Part shown: piece after piece, positions 26,187 through 34,840 of the stretch
Numbering within the stretch: position 1 is the stretch's first letter
Layout: each line of letters starts with the position of its first letter
Origin: Gp6-AA40 sp035711805
GTDB lineage: Bacteria; Acidobacteriota; Vicinamibacteria; Vicinamibacterales; UBA2999
Assembly: GCA_035711805.1 (NCBI GenBank)
Contig: DASTBV010000155.1
Location: 124,001-188,000 of the forward strand
DNA: 64,000 bases
Direction: 5' to 3'
Translations under genes and position numbers: made by a program
Notes under the pieces: model-generated
Databases searched by the model: none
What the model was told of the DNA's origin: nothing
Seen by the model: only the letters and a program-made list of their open reading frames with translations

Positions 26187-27320
26187 TCACTTCCGGCCGG
26201 TTTGCTGATACTCCGGCGCGAGCTCCTTGCAGGCTTCGACCTTGAACGGCGCATCCGCGGGCAGGACGCTGTCGGAGTCCACATACTTGTCCACGAAATA
26301 CTCGGGATCCTCGGCGACGATGTCGCGGGTCAGCTCGAGCGTTGCGGGATTCAGCGTGAAGCGCTCGATGACGTGCAGTTTGCTGCTGTGCGGGAGTGAG
26401 CCTGCCAGGGTGCCGGGCGCGAAGCCGACAGTGTCGACGACGAGGGTGTCGCCGTCCCAGCGGCCGATCGAATGACCGGCGCGGCTCGGCGCGATCGTCG
26501 GCGGGTGCGCTTTCATGTTCATGTGCACGGTCCGCGTCAGGCCGACGCCATATTCCATCTTGATGACGTTCGCGCTCTGTGTGATGCGGCCGATTGCGCC
26601 GTCGAACACCCAGTCGAACAGGATGCTGGTGGGCTGGCAGGAGAGCCGTGGATTCTCCGACGTCGGCCGTTTGCGCAGCGCATCCGCTGCCGCCTGTCCC
26701 GCAGCGGTCAACTTCACAGGGGGCGGGAACCAGCCGGCGGGTCCGGCCGGCATCGGCACTTTGCCGGCCCTTATCGCAGCGGCCTGGCTGATCGGGACCA
26801 GCCCGGTGCGCCCACGCCCCGGGGGCGGTGTTGCCAGGACCTGTTGCTCCTGCGCCCAGTCGCCAGCGAGATTTGGTTTGCCATTCGACAGGCGGAACGG
26901 TCGTTTCGCGCGATTGACGGATTTGGCGTCGCTCAGCTGTTGATAACGCTCGAGCGTCGGCGCAGTACCAAGCGTCATCGTGTCAACCGTGCACGCGGTC
27001 GGATCGTCGCGATGCGGGCTGCCAGTCACCTTGATGGACGCCCCCCGCACGAACATCTCCGGCGACCAGCCCGAGCGCCGGAGCACCGTGGCTCCCCGTG
27101 TCTCGCATTTCATCGCGATGACCTTACCGTCGTCACCGACGACATCGAAGTAGACGTATGTATGCGGGTTGACGAAATCGACCCGTGTCACCTTGCCCTG
27201 GAGCTCCACCTTCTGCCTTGGATCAAAACGGCCGGCACCGTGGTGCGCGTCGGCGCGTTCGACGAGCAGCGGTACCGTGAGCAGGGTGACGACGAATACC
27301 GCCCGTATCACTGTTGTCAT
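26187..27320 (-). CDS. Exported protein, DUF6152-like N-terminus plus large C-terminal domain
   Basis: 377 residues, ATG 27320 with GAGGGGACAAC upstream. A signal peptide (MTTVIRAVFVVTLLTVPLLV) is followed by HHGAGRFD and a small beta domain (about 30-105: VELQGKVTRVDFVNPHTYVY) that matches the DUF6152 pattern seen again at 34841. The second part (about 130-377) has LSNGKPNLAGDWAQEQ, GRWDGDTLVVDTVGF, LHVIERFTL and EDPEYFVDKYV, which are shared with the separate protein at 32834. So two domains that are separate genes in the 31-35 kb operon are fused here. Function is unknown. Confidence 0.8.
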   Translation of the reverse strand: MTTVIRAVFVVTLLTVPLLVERADAHHGAGRFDPRQKVELQGKVTRVDFVNPHTYVYFDVVGDDGKVIAMKCETRGATVLRRSGWSPEMFVRGASIKVTGSPHRDDPTACTVDTMTLGTAPTLERYQQLSDAKSVNRAKRPFRLSNGKPNLAGDWAQEQQVLATPPPGRGRTGLVPISQAAAIRAGKVPMPAGPAGWFPPPVKLTAAGQAAADALRKRPTSENPRLSCQPTSILFDWVFDGAIGRITQSANVIKMEYGVGLTRTVHMNMKAHPPTIAPSRAGHSIGRWDGDTLVVDTVGFAPGTLAGSLPHSSKLHVIERFTLNPATLELTRDIVAEDPEYFVDKYVDSDSVLPADAPFKVEACKELAPEYQQTGRK

Positions 27321-27485
27321 GTTGTCCCCTCGGTGTTCCGGACAGGCCGACCAGGCCGCGACATTGTCTCACTCTTGCGACTTCGTCTGGCCGAAAGTGC
27401 ATAGTCACAGCGGGGCGGGGCACTCATATTCTGAGCGCCGCCGCACGGGTGTCGATCGATGCGGTGCAGCGCATGGCAGGCACGC

Positions 27486-27926
27486 ATGACAGACGACGAA
27501 TGGCGTGAGTGGACCCGCGAGCATCGTGCCCGGTATGAGGTCCGGCCGTTGGTGGCCATGCAGCGCGACCAGCAGGTGCAGATTGGCTTCGAGGTCGAGC
27601 TCGCCGCCAGCCTGCCTGCCCGGGCGACGCCTGGTGAATCGCGCGAACCAGCCATCCGGAGCGTCATGACCACGCTGGGCGACCTGGCGAGACTGGTTCT
27701 TCCCGCCGAAGGCAAGCTGGCGCGCTCGGACCTGGCGCCGTCGCGCGGTCTCGTTCAGTTGTCGAAGGAGCCTGAGGAGACCGGCTTCCGGCCGGAGGTG
27801 CGCCGGGCCGTCAAGATCGTTCACCGCGACGACCTGTGGCGGCCGGTCGAAGAGGGCGAACGGGAACTGCTGGCGCCGTTCGAGCGACGCTTCAAGGAAC
27901 TGGGGGTACGGGCCGGCGCCCGATAG
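27486..27926 (+). CDS. Hypothetical protein, 146 residues
   Basis: ATG 27486 follows a weak GCAGG. The sequence is soluble, charged and without signal peptide or membrane segment: MTDDEWREWTREHRARYEV, a mid-region SVMTTLGDLARLVLPAEG and an acidic/basic C-terminal helix (GERELLAPFERRFKELGV). I do not recognise it. It is convergent with the alpha/beta hydrolase, ending 12 bases from it, and the codon usage looks normal for the window, which supports a real gene. Confidence 0.6.
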   Translation: MTDDEWREWTREHRARYEVRPLVAMQRDQQVQIGFEVELAASLPARATPGESREPAIRSVMTTLGDLARLVLPAEGKLARSDLAPSRGLVQLSKEPEETGFRPEVRRAVKIVHRDDLWRPVEEGERELLAPFERRFKELGVRAGAR

Positions 27927-27938
27927 CCGGCGGACGGG

Positions 27939-28691
27939 TCACGACTTCACGGACGACGAAGTTCGCCACAGTGCGAGCAGCGCCTCGTTGAGCGGTGCCC
28001 CCGCGAACTGGATCTCGTGGCCCGCGCCTTTGACCACCATTCGGGACGCGCCGATCCGTTCAGCCACGTCGTCGCAGATGGCATCGAGTGCTTCGCTGTG
28101 TCCGCCCGAGACGACGAGCTTTGCGAACCTCGCCGATGCCAGTTCAGTGAGCGGCAGTGCGGGGTCCCAAGGCGGTCGGCCCTGCCGAAGCACCGGCACC
28201 AGAGGTACCGCAGCGTCGAGCAGTTCCTGTGAAAGCGCGTCCGCGCTGCCGACGATCCTCAGAAAGCGCACGACCCATTCATCATCGGGAAGGTCCTGCT
28301 CCCAGAGGTGACGAACATCGTCCAGGAACACTCGCCCCGCCGGATTGCGCTGGCCGAGGCCGAATGCGCCGGGCTCCAGCAGCGTCACCGACAGCGTAGC
28401 TTCCGGCCGTCGTGCGGCGGCGCAGAGAACGCCGAGCCCTCCGTACGAGTGGCCGAGGAGATGGGCGCCGTCGCCCATCAGGCCGGCGATGTCCTCGCCG
28501 TCACGAACGAAGTCCTCGCCCGACGCCGACGGGCTTCGCCCGTAACCGCGTCGATCGAACACCAACAGCTGAAAGCCCTGATCGGCAAGCGGCCGCTGCG
28601 CCTGCCACTCGTCTGCCCCGGTGGCGAGCGAGCCGTGCACCAGCACGACCGGAGTTCCGCTTCCCCACCGTTCGACATAGAGGTCGCTCAC
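27939..28691 (-). CDS. Alpha/beta hydrolase
   Basis: 250 residues with the standard fold: VVLVHGSLATGADEW (oxyanion region), FDRRGYGRSP, nucleophile Ser in GHSYGG, an acid Asp/Glu region near LVVSGGHSE and a final His in KGAGHEIQFAG. The likely catalytic triad is complete. There is no signal peptide, so it is cytoplasmic. Substrate cannot be assigned; it could be an esterase, lactonase or haloperoxidase-like enzyme. It is divergent from the 2OG-Fe(II) oxygenase, with 121 bases between the two starts. Confidence 0.88.
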   Translation of the reverse strand: MSDLYVERWGSGTPVVLVHGSLATGADEWQAQRPLADQGFQLLVFDRRGYGRSPSASGEDFVRDGEDIAGLMGDGAHLLGHSYGGLGVLCAAARRPEATLSVTLLEPGAFGLGQRNPAGRVFLDDVRHLWEQDLPDDEWVVRFLRIVGSADALSQELLDAAVPLVPVLRQGRPPWDPALPLTELASARFAKLVVSGGHSEALDAICDDVAERIGASRMVVKGAGHEIQFAGAPLNEALLALWRTSSSVKS

Positions 28692-28812
28692 GTCTCTGCC
28701 CTCGGCTGGATGTCTGGTTCAACGACGAGTCGGATGGGGTCGTTGCAGGGGCGAGAATATCAGCCGAACGCCAGGTCGGAGAAGATGGGTCTGCTTCTGC
28801 AAGAATCCATGT

Positions 28813-29844
28813 ATGACTGACCAGCCATCGCTCCGCCACGTCCCCGTCATCGACGTGTCAGCGCTGGTGGCACGGGCGGGCGATCGAACGCGCGTGGCAG
28901 ACGAGATCGGTCAGGCCTGTCGCTACTCAGGCTTCTTCTACATCGTCGGGCATGGTGTCGACGAGGGGTTGCAGCGGCGACTCGAGGAATGCAGCCGCCA
29001 GTTCTTTGCTCAGGACCTCGCCTGCAAGATGGAGATCGCGATGGAGCAAGGCGGACGCGCGTGGCGGGGATACTTCCCGGTGGGAGCGGAGCTGACGTCC
29101 GGAAAAGCCGATCTCAAGGAAGGGATCTACTTCGGCACGGAGCTCGCGCCCGATCACCCGCGCGTCAGGAAGGGAACGCCTCTGCACGGCGCAAACCTGT
29201 TTCCCCGTACGCCCCCGGCGCTGCGAGATGCCGTGCTCGCGTACATGGATGCGATGACGCAGCTCGGTCACGTCCTCATGGAAGGCATCGCAATGAGCCT
29301 TGGGCTCGACGCCTCGTATTTCGCCGACCGCTACACGCGGGAGCCGCTCACCCTGTTCCGCATCTTCAACTACCCTCACGAACCCGCGGCCGTGGATGAG
29401 GAACCTCCCTGGGGTGTGGGAGAGCACACGGACTACGGCCTTCTGACGATCCTCAAGCAGGACGACGCGGGAGGACTGGAAGTCAAGTCCCCGGACGGCT
29501 GGATTCCCGCGCCTCCTGTTCCGAACTCGTTCGTGTGCAACATCGGCGACATGCTCGACCGCATGACGGCGGGCCAGTACCGCTCGACCGCTCACCGGGT
29601 TCGCAACCTCGCATCCCGCGATCGGCTTTCATTCCCCTTCTTTTTCGATCCGGATTTCGACGCCGCCATCCGCCCAATCGTGGAAGCGGACGCGGCCCTC
29701 GTGGCCGCGGATCGAGATGAACGATGGGATCGCGCCAGCGTTCACGAGTTCGAAGGCACTTACGGGGATTACGTTCTGGCCAAGGTATCGAAGGTGTTTC
29801 CGCAGCTCCGTCGAAGCACGTCGTCGTCGCCCGGTCCTGGTTGA
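28813..29844 (+). CDS. 2OG-Fe(II) oxygenase, isopenicillin N synthase-like
   Basis: 343 residues. The N-terminal non-heme dioxygenase region (VPVIDVSALVAR, SGFFYIVGHGVDE) and the C-terminal catalytic region are both present. Iron ligands are visible: His and Asp in GEHTDYGLLT and the distal His in RSTAHRV, with a downstream Arg-x-Ser (RDRLSFPFFFDP) that binds 2-oxoglutarate in this family. Members hydroxylate or desaturate small molecules in plants and bacteria; the substrate is unknown. The following CotH-type gene starts 53 bases after its stop. Confidence 0.9.
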   Translation: MTDQPSLRHVPVIDVSALVARAGDRTRVADEIGQACRYSGFFYIVGHGVDEGLQRRLEECSRQFFAQDLACKMEIAMEQGGRAWRGYFPVGAELTSGKADLKEGIYFGTELAPDHPRVRKGTPLHGANLFPRTPPALRDAVLAYMDAMTQLGHVLMEGIAMSLGLDASYFADRYTREPLTLFRIFNYPHEPAAVDEEPPWGVGEHTDYGLLTILKQDDAGGLEVKSPDGWIPAPPVPNSFVCNIGDMLDRMTAGQYRSTAHRVRNLASRDRLSFPFFFDPDFDAAIRPIVEADAALVAADRDERWDRASVHEFEGTYGDYVLAKVSKVFPQLRRSTSSSPGPG

Positions 29845-29897
29845 GCGGCTCACGTTGTGTCAGGCCAAGTTGCCGTCGTATCCTGCTGACCGTCGCC

Positions 29898-31265
29898 GTG
29901 CGCAACCTTCTCATCCGTCTGATTGTCGTGGCCGGCATCGGTCTGGCCTTCCTGGAAACGACGCCGGCCGCCCGCCAGGACGTCACGCCGACCAACGTCA
30001 CCTCCATCACCCAGGCCGAGTTCTTCTCGCCGACGAAAGTCTGGAAGGCACACCTGACGATGACCGGCGCGGCGTGGGAAGCAATGCAGCCGCGGCAGGG
30101 GGCGGGCGGCGGCGGATTTGGATTCGGCGGCGGGGGCGCCCGGTTTCTCGGACGGGAAGGCGGCCGCAATGGTGTGGCCGGACGGCAGGGCATCGAGTTC
30201 GACTACGTCCACGGCACGCTGCAGATCGACGACTGGACGTTCCGCGACGTGGCGGTCCGCTACAAGGGAAACGGGTCGTACCTTCGGGCAGCGCGGGCCG
30301 GCAGCGACAAGATCTCGCTCAAGGTAGACCTCAACAAGCATGTAAAAGGTCAGAAGCTGGCCGGGCTCACCACGATCAACTTCCAGAACAACATCACCGA
30401 TGTCGGTTGGATGAACGAGGTGCTCGCCTACCGGCTGTACCGCGACGCGGGCGCGCTCGCGCCGCGAACGACCTACGCGCAGGTCTATCTGACGATCGAA
30501 GGGCAGGGCGAGCAGCGCTACCTGGGGCTCTACTCGATCTCGGAAAACGTCGACGAGAACTTTGCCGACGACCGGTTCGGCACGAAAAAGGGCGCCATCT
30601 TCAAGCCGTCCACGCAGGATCTGTTTACGGACTGGGGCGCGAACTGGGCCGCCTACAACCAGTCCTACGATCCGAAGACCGACTTGACCGAGGCGCAGAA
30701 GCAGCGCGTCATGGCGTTCGGCCGGCTCGTCTCAAAAGCGACCGATGAAGAGTTCGCCGCGCAGATTGGCGACTATCTGGACCTCGACGACTTCGCGCGC
30801 TACTTCGCCGTGCTCGTCTGGATCGCCAACCACGACAGCCTGCTCCAGAACGGCCAGAACTTCTATACCTACCTCCACCCCGACACGAACCGGATGCACT
30901 TCATCGCCTGGGATCAGGACTTTTCGTTCGGCAACGGGCGTAATTACAGCGGCGGGGTGTCCATCTATTCGCCGTGGAACGGGAACAACCGGTTCCTGTC
31001 CCGCGTGTACGCCGTCGAGGCGTTCCGGGCGAAATACCTCGCCCGCATGGCCGAGCTGTCGGAGAGCCTCTTCGTGCCCGACCGGTTCGCGCGGCAGGTT
31101 GCCGAGATTGGGCCGGCCATCCGTCCGTCCGTCGCGCTCGAAGGCAAGGAATGGCTGACGGCCTTCGACGAGATCGTCGCCGGCGGGGCGGGCATCGTGC
31201 CCTACGTCACCAACCGGGCGACGTTCGTCAAGGCGGAACTTGCGAGGGAAGGAGGTAGGAGGTAG
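29898..31265 (+). CDS. Exported CotH kinase-type protein
   Basis: About 455 residues. I prefer GTG 29898 since it begins a signal peptide (RNLLIRLIVVAGIGLAFLE), though no ribosome site is clear; the frame stays open to 29724 and would then overlap the oxygenase. Features of the CotH domain are visible: VRYKGNGSY, KISLKVDLNKH, LTTINFQNNITD, the NENVDENF-like ISENVDENFADDRF, and IAWDQDFSFG carrying a likely metal-binding Asp. In Bacillus, CotH phosphorylates spore-coat proteins; here it is exported, so a role in modifying surface proteins is only a suggestion. A Gly-rich insert occurs near residue 70-85. Confidence 0.82.
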   Translation: MRNLLIRLIVVAGIGLAFLETTPAARQDVTPTNVTSITQAEFFSPTKVWKAHLTMTGAAWEAMQPRQGAGGGGFGFGGGGARFLGREGGRNGVAGRQGIEFDYVHGTLQIDDWTFRDVAVRYKGNGSYLRAARAGSDKISLKVDLNKHVKGQKLAGLTTINFQNNITDVGWMNEVLAYRLYRDAGALAPRTTYAQVYLTIEGQGEQRYLGLYSISENVDENFADDRFGTKKGAIFKPSTQDLFTDWGANWAAYNQSYDPKTDLTEAQKQRVMAFGRLVSKATDEEFAAQIGDYLDLDDFARYFAVLVWIANHDSLLQNGQNFYTYLHPDTNRMHFIAWDQDFSFGNGRNYSGGVSIYSPWNGNNRFLSRVYAVEAFRAKYLARMAELSESLFVPDRFARQVAEIGPAIRPSVALEGKEWLTAFDEIVAGGAGIVPYVTNRATFVKAELAREGGRR

Positions 31266-31274
31266 GAGGAGCGA

Positions 31275-31302
31275 CGTAGCTTCCGCCCTCAGGCGGAAGG
31301 AC
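31275..31302. repeat. REP-like hairpin, copy A
   Basis: TTCCGCC-CTCA-GGCGGAA preceded by CGTAGC. The second copy at 39926, read on the other strand, has CGTAGT, GTCCGCC, ATCA, GGCGGAC. Both share flank, stem core and TCA loop. It lies directly after the 29-residue gene, so it may also end or stabilise that transcript. Confidence 0.6.
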
Positions 31303-31392
31303 TCAAGCCGTGCGATCGAGCAGATAGCCGATGACGCCAACGATCACCAGGCAAGCAAGAACCGTCAGCGCGGTGGGAATCGTGACGATCAT
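31303..31392 (-). CDS. 29-residue single-span membrane peptide
   Basis: The ATG at 31392 sits one base after the stop of the upstream gene (TGA-G-ATG), so it would be translated by coupling. The peptide MIVTIPTALTVLACLVIVGV continues IGYLLDRTA: one hydrophobic helix of about 20 residues and a short charged tail. Its size and design resemble small accessory subunits of membrane complexes. It ends at 31303 immediately before a REP-like hairpin. I have no family name for it. A chance frame of this hydrophobicity in the correct place is possible but seems unlikely. Confidence 0.55.
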   Translation of the reverse strand: MIVTIPTALTVLACLVIVGVIGYLLDRTA

Positions 31393-31393
31393 C

Positions 31394-32338
31394 TCAGAAC
31401 GACCTGCCCAGGAAAGGAAGCATACGGCCCGCGTAGAGCACGCCGAGCCACGCGGTCAGCGACAGCAGCGCCATCGCCTTGTCGCCCGCGTTCGCGGTGA
31501 ATCGGTCGTTGTCGCCGTCGCGCCAGGCCTTGCCGAATACGGTGAGATAGAGAAAATTCGCGCCGGCGATCATCAGAAAGATGACCTTCCAGTAGAACGG
31601 GTTGCTTTCAACGTACTGACCAGGCTGCCCGACGAAGAAAAACATGCCGGTGATCAGGTTTGCGCCAAAACCGAGCATGCCCCACGGCAGCAGACGATGC
31701 ACGTCCGCGAACGGGATCTGCTTCATCACGCCGAGGATCCGCAGATTCACGGCCAGCAGCACACCGAACGACAGTGAAAGACCGAGGAAGTGCACCGCCT
31801 CAGCGGCGGGCCACATCCACCGGCTGTACACGGCCGTCTGATTGATCGAATACTGGACGAAGCGTTTCGGATCGCCCGGCGTGGCTGCGGCGGCATCAGC
31901 GCCGCGAATCTCAGGATGGCGAATCTCGCCACCGAGATTCGCCGCCCGGCCCATCACCGCGAGCGACACGATCAGAAGCGCCGTGGCAACTGGAACAAGC
32001 CCGCGCGCGGCCGCGCCGCGGCGTCGCCACTGCCACAAGGCAAGCCAGGCAATGAATCCGGCGAGCTCCATCCAGGCAAAACCGAAGAGCGCCACATCCT
32101 GGTGAATCCTGATCGCGTCGTCCGAGACCTCCTTGATCTCGCGCAGCTCCCGGTGCGCGGCGACGCCGCTCACGTAGACCGGAAGCGTGAGGACGGCGAT
32201 GACAAAGAGCAGCTCCAGGCCGACATGCTTCAGGTGCTCGTTGCGCCGCGCATAGCCGAGAATCAGCAGTGCCAGTGCGACCACCGATCCGATGGTGGGC
32301 ACGTGGTTCATGATCAGGTGCAGGTGTGCGAGGGTCAC
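31394..32338 (-). CDS. Polytopic membrane protein, two-part (DUF2231-like plus DUF6644-like)
   Basis: 314 residues with about eight membrane helices. The N-terminal half starts MTLAHLHLIMNHVPTIGSVV, with several His near helix ends, and continues with IHQDVALFGFAWMELAGF. The C-terminal half (from about residue 175) has AAEAVHFLGLSLSFGVLLAV, NLRILGV, DVHRLLPWGMLGFGANLITG and YWKVIFLM, which match the neighbouring 156-residue protein and place this half in the DUF6644 type. Paired His in helices suggest heme or metal binding, which is inference. It is the fifth gene of the operon running from 35239, six bases after the fourth. Confidence 0.78.
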   Translation of the reverse strand: MTLAHLHLIMNHVPTIGSVVALALLILGYARRNEHLKHVGLELLFVIAVLTLPVYVSGVAAHRELREIKEVSDDAIRIHQDVALFGFAWMELAGFIAWLALWQWRRRGAAARGLVPVATALLIVSLAVMGRAANLGGEIRHPEIRGADAAAATPGDPKRFVQYSINQTAVYSRWMWPAAEAVHFLGLSLSFGVLLAVNLRILGVMKQIPFADVHRLLPWGMLGFGANLITGMFFFVGQPGQYVESNPFYWKVIFLMIAGANFLYLTVFGKAWRDGDNDRFTANAGDKAMALLSLTAWLGVLYAGRMLPFLGRSF

Positions 32339-32344
32339 AGCGTC

Positions 32345-32815
32345 CTACACAACCGTATAGGCGAGCAGACGGCCCGCGGTGACCGCCGCGCTCCAGGCGA
32401 GAATCGAGGCCACGGCGAGCAGTCGCGCGTTACTGCCGACATCGCGCGCTTCGTCCCCGCCGCGTAACACGATTGAGCGTATCGGCAGCAGCGTGGCGAC
32501 GCTGGCGACAACCAGCGCCATCTTGACGAAGAACGGCAGCGCCGCCCCCCAGACCGTCGCGTTCTTGATGAAGAGCAGCACGCCGGTCACGAGATTGATG
32601 ACAAGGCCGACAGCGATGGTGGGAAAAACCCAGCGGAACGCCGACAGCGGAACGTGACGGCCAATACCGAGCAGGCGGAGATCGAGCACCCAGCTTGCCC
32701 CAATCAGGACCGCCAATCCGACAGTGTGAAGCGTGAGCACCATCGGAAAGGCCCACACCGACGGCGACTCACGCAGCCAGAGTCCGAGCTGGCTCGTTTC
32801 AATTGATTCCAGCAA
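32345..32815 (-). CDS. DUF6644-type membrane protein
   Basis: 156 residues, four to five membrane helices. It reads LRESPSVWAFPMVLTLHTVG, then WVLDLRLLGIGRHVPLSAF, FRWVFPTIAVGLVINLVTGV and FFVKMALVVASV. The helix-embedded His in LHTVG is shared in kind with the VHFLG motif in the next protein. No catalytic role is known to me. It lies 18 bases after the gene at 32834 and six bases before the next, so the genes are almost certainly co-transcribed with the secreted proteins upstream. Confidence 0.8.
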   Translation of the reverse strand: MLESIETSQLGLWLRESPSVWAFPMVLTLHTVGLAVLIGASWVLDLRLLGIGRHVPLSAFRWVFPTIAVGLVINLVTGVLLFIKNATVWGAALPFFVKMALVVASVATLLPIRSIVLRGGDEARDVGSNARLLAVASILAWSAAVTAGRLLAYTVV

Positions 32816-32833
32816 TCGTCGTCCGTTCCAGCC

Positions 32834-33751
32834 TCAATGCCGCATCTGGGTGCTGACTTCCTTGTGCTCGCTCTCCGTGCAGCTGCCGCGCTCGCCGATG
32901 ATCGTATTGTTGGGCGCGAGATTCAGCCTGCGGTCAGGCATGACCCACGGCTCGACGAGCACTTCCGGATCCTCGACCGTCACCTGGTAGAGAAGCTGGT
33001 TGCCGGTGCGCGTGAACTTCTCGATGACGCGCATCTGGTCGGAATGGAAATAGCCGCCCCGCGCGAGCCACGTCTCGTCGGAGAACCCGATCGAGTCGAG
33101 GACGAGCGTGTCGCCCTCCCACCTACCCACGGTGTACCCCATGTAGGTGTAGTTGGCCGCCCGGCGTGGATCGTGCGGCTTCCCGTCGAGCGCAATCATG
33201 CGGTGCTCGGCGTATCCACCAGCACCGTCGCTGCCGCCCCTGTAGATCATCGTGATGTCGGTGTCGGTGTGGAAGATCCGCGCCGGCGCGCCCTGCCGGG
33301 GAATGCCGAGCGGCAGGCAGGTCATGACCGGATCGTCCCGGTTGGACCATTGATCCATCTCGATCATCTTGTCCCAGTGCTCGGGCTTGTAGATTGGCAG
33401 GCGCATATCGAGCCGCGCGGTCGACATGAACGGCCAGTCCTGGCTCTGGTTCGTCCACTCCATACACGTCTTCGCCTGGAAGGGCGTGCACCGCCGGAAC
33501 ATGCCGCCGACTGTCGCACCCGGAGCGCCGGAGCCGGTGAAGTTCCAGCCTCCGCCACCCCAGGAGCCGGTCAGATCAGGCTTCCCGTTGGCGAGCCGGG
33601 GCGTCGGTAACGTTGTCGGATCGACCTGCGGCGCGCCGCCGCCACGGCCGCCGCCAAAGCCCCCCTGCGCCATCAGGGACGAACCGATCACAGTGAGGAC
33701 GGCCGCCGTGCACGCCACAAGGCGCAGTCCGATAATTCGCTGATTGGTCAT
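32834..33751 (-). CDS. Exported protein, paralogue of the C-terminal domain at 26187
   Basis: 305 residues from ATG 33751, preceded by GAGG at seven bases; a GTG at 33763 is in frame but weaker. The signal peptide (TNQRIIGLRLVACTAAVLTV) is followed by a Gly-rich stretch and then LANGKPDLTGSWGGGGW, GRWEGDTLVLDSIGF, MRVIEKFTR and VEDPEVLVEPWVM. These align with the C-terminal half of the 27320-26187 protein. Several Cys are present (MFRRCTPF, KTCMEW, MTCLP, GSCTE). Unknown function; third gene of the operon. Confidence 0.8.
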   Translation of the reverse strand: MTNQRIIGLRLVACTAAVLTVIGSSLMAQGGFGGGRGGGAPQVDPTTLPTPRLANGKPDLTGSWGGGGWNFTGSGAPGATVGGMFRRCTPFQAKTCMEWTNQSQDWPFMSTARLDMRLPIYKPEHWDKMIEMDQWSNRDDPVMTCLPLGIPRQGAPARIFHTDTDITMIYRGGSDGAGGYAEHRMIALDGKPHDPRRAANYTYMGYTVGRWEGDTLVLDSIGFSDETWLARGGYFHSDQMRVIEKFTRTGNQLLYQVTVEDPEVLVEPWVMPDRRLNLAPNNTIIGERGSCTESEHKEVSTQMRH

Positions 33752-33759
33752 CGCAGTCC

Positions 33760-34788
33760 TCACTTTCCAGCCTTACGCACACTCTCGGGCACGGGCATGA
33801 TCACGTAGATCTGGCCGATCTCCGTGACCTTGGCATTCACGCTGCGAACGACTGTTCCGTTCTTGCGTTCGACCATCGTGCCGGCGTAGAGCGCATCAAT
33901 CTTGAACAGCGGGTTGTTCCAATCCGCCCACTTGCCGTAGATGAATTCCGTCTTGTCCGCCCCGTTCGTCACGACCACGCTGTCCGGCAGGTAGTTGGTG
34001 AGCGTCGCCACGGCGGTCGCACCAGGTACGCCGGGAACCGGGAACGTCAGGACGGCCTTATCCGCCTGCCATTCCAGCGTCGTCGTCGGTTTCACGCCAG
34101 CCTTTGCCTGGGCATCGATCAGCACGGCCGGATTCTCGCCAAACGATTCAGCCGGCGACATGCCGGCGGCGCCGGCAATGGCGGCCTTCACCGCGCCATG
34201 GGGACTCGCCCAGAGACGGATCCGCCGTTCCACGAGCGAGGCGGGGTTCGGTGTCGCCTTTCCCTTGCCGGGAACGAGCTCGGCGCCGGGGATGTCTTCG
34301 TCCCACGCGTAATCCCCGCTCAACGTCTCCACGTTCTTGTACGTCTGCTTGTTCTTGAACGTGCACTCGATCTGCGTCCGCCAGCCGGGCACCTGGTAGT
34401 TGGCCTGGATGCGGTACTTGGTCAGCGTGCAGGGCTGCCCGTTCACCTGTATGGTGCCACCGGCGGCGTGGTAGTCGAGCGTCTTCACCAGCTCGGACTC
34501 GGCGCCGCTGCGCAGCATCCCCATGCGCCACGTCCAGTTGAAGAGGACACTCTTCAGGTCCTTGGCGCCCTCCGTGGGCGTAAAGGGGCCGGCAGCGCCA
34601 CGGCCGGCGCCGCCGCCACCGCCTCCGCCGGCTCGACCCGGAGGCGCTCCGCCACGTCCGGGCGCCTGCGGTGCTGTGCCTCCGGGCGCCTGCGGAGGAG
34701 CCTGGCCCTGGGCCAGTTGGGACATCACCGGGCTCGCCACGACAAGGAGGGCGAGCACACCGATGGCGAGAGTTCGTCGTTCAGACAT
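33760..34788 (-). CDS. Exported protein with Gly/Pro/Ala-rich N-terminal linker
   Basis: 342 residues from ATG 34788, six bases after GGAG. A signal peptide (MSERRTLAIGVLALLVVASP) leads to a low-complexity stretch (about 25-70) rich in Gly, Pro, Ala and Arg, then a folded domain from about residue 75 (LKSVLFNWTWRMGMLRSG, YRIQANYQVPGWRTQIECTF). Near the end, GKWADWNNPLFKIDALYAG and IGQIYVIMPVPESVRKAGK are notable. I know similar unassigned acidobacterial proteins but no function. Second gene of the operon; it stops eight bases before the next start. Confidence 0.75.
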   Translation of the reverse strand: MSERRTLAIGVLALLVVASPVMSQLAQGQAPPQAPGGTAPQAPGRGGAPPGRAGGGGGGGAGRGAAGPFTPTEGAKDLKSVLFNWTWRMGMLRSGAESELVKTLDYHAAGGTIQVNGQPCTLTKYRIQANYQVPGWRTQIECTFKNKQTYKNVETLSGDYAWDEDIPGAELVPGKGKATPNPASLVERRIRLWASPHGAVKAAIAGAAGMSPAESFGENPAVLIDAQAKAGVKPTTTLEWQADKAVLTFPVPGVPGATAVATLTNYLPDSVVVTNGADKTEFIYGKWADWNNPLFKIDALYAGTMVERKNGTVVRSVNAKVTEIGQIYVIMPVPESVRKAGK

Positions 34789-34807
34789 GGCCAACTCCAG
34801 GTCTCCC

Positions 34808-34828
34808 GGAACGCCTTGACGGCGTTCC
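34808..34828. other. Intercistronic hairpin
   Basis: GGAACGCC-TTGAC-GGCGTTCC forms an 8-bp stem with a 5-base loop between the DUF6152 gene and the next gene of the same operon. There is no T-tract, so it more likely tunes mRNA stability or partial read-through than ends transcription. Confidence 0.5.
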
Positions 34829-34840
34829 TCAAGGGATCAG

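Noticed and set aside
29724..29897. An N-terminal extension of the CotH-type protein.
   Set aside because: It overlaps the coding end of the oxygenase, is Arg/Ser-rich and places the signal peptide 58 residues inside the protein.
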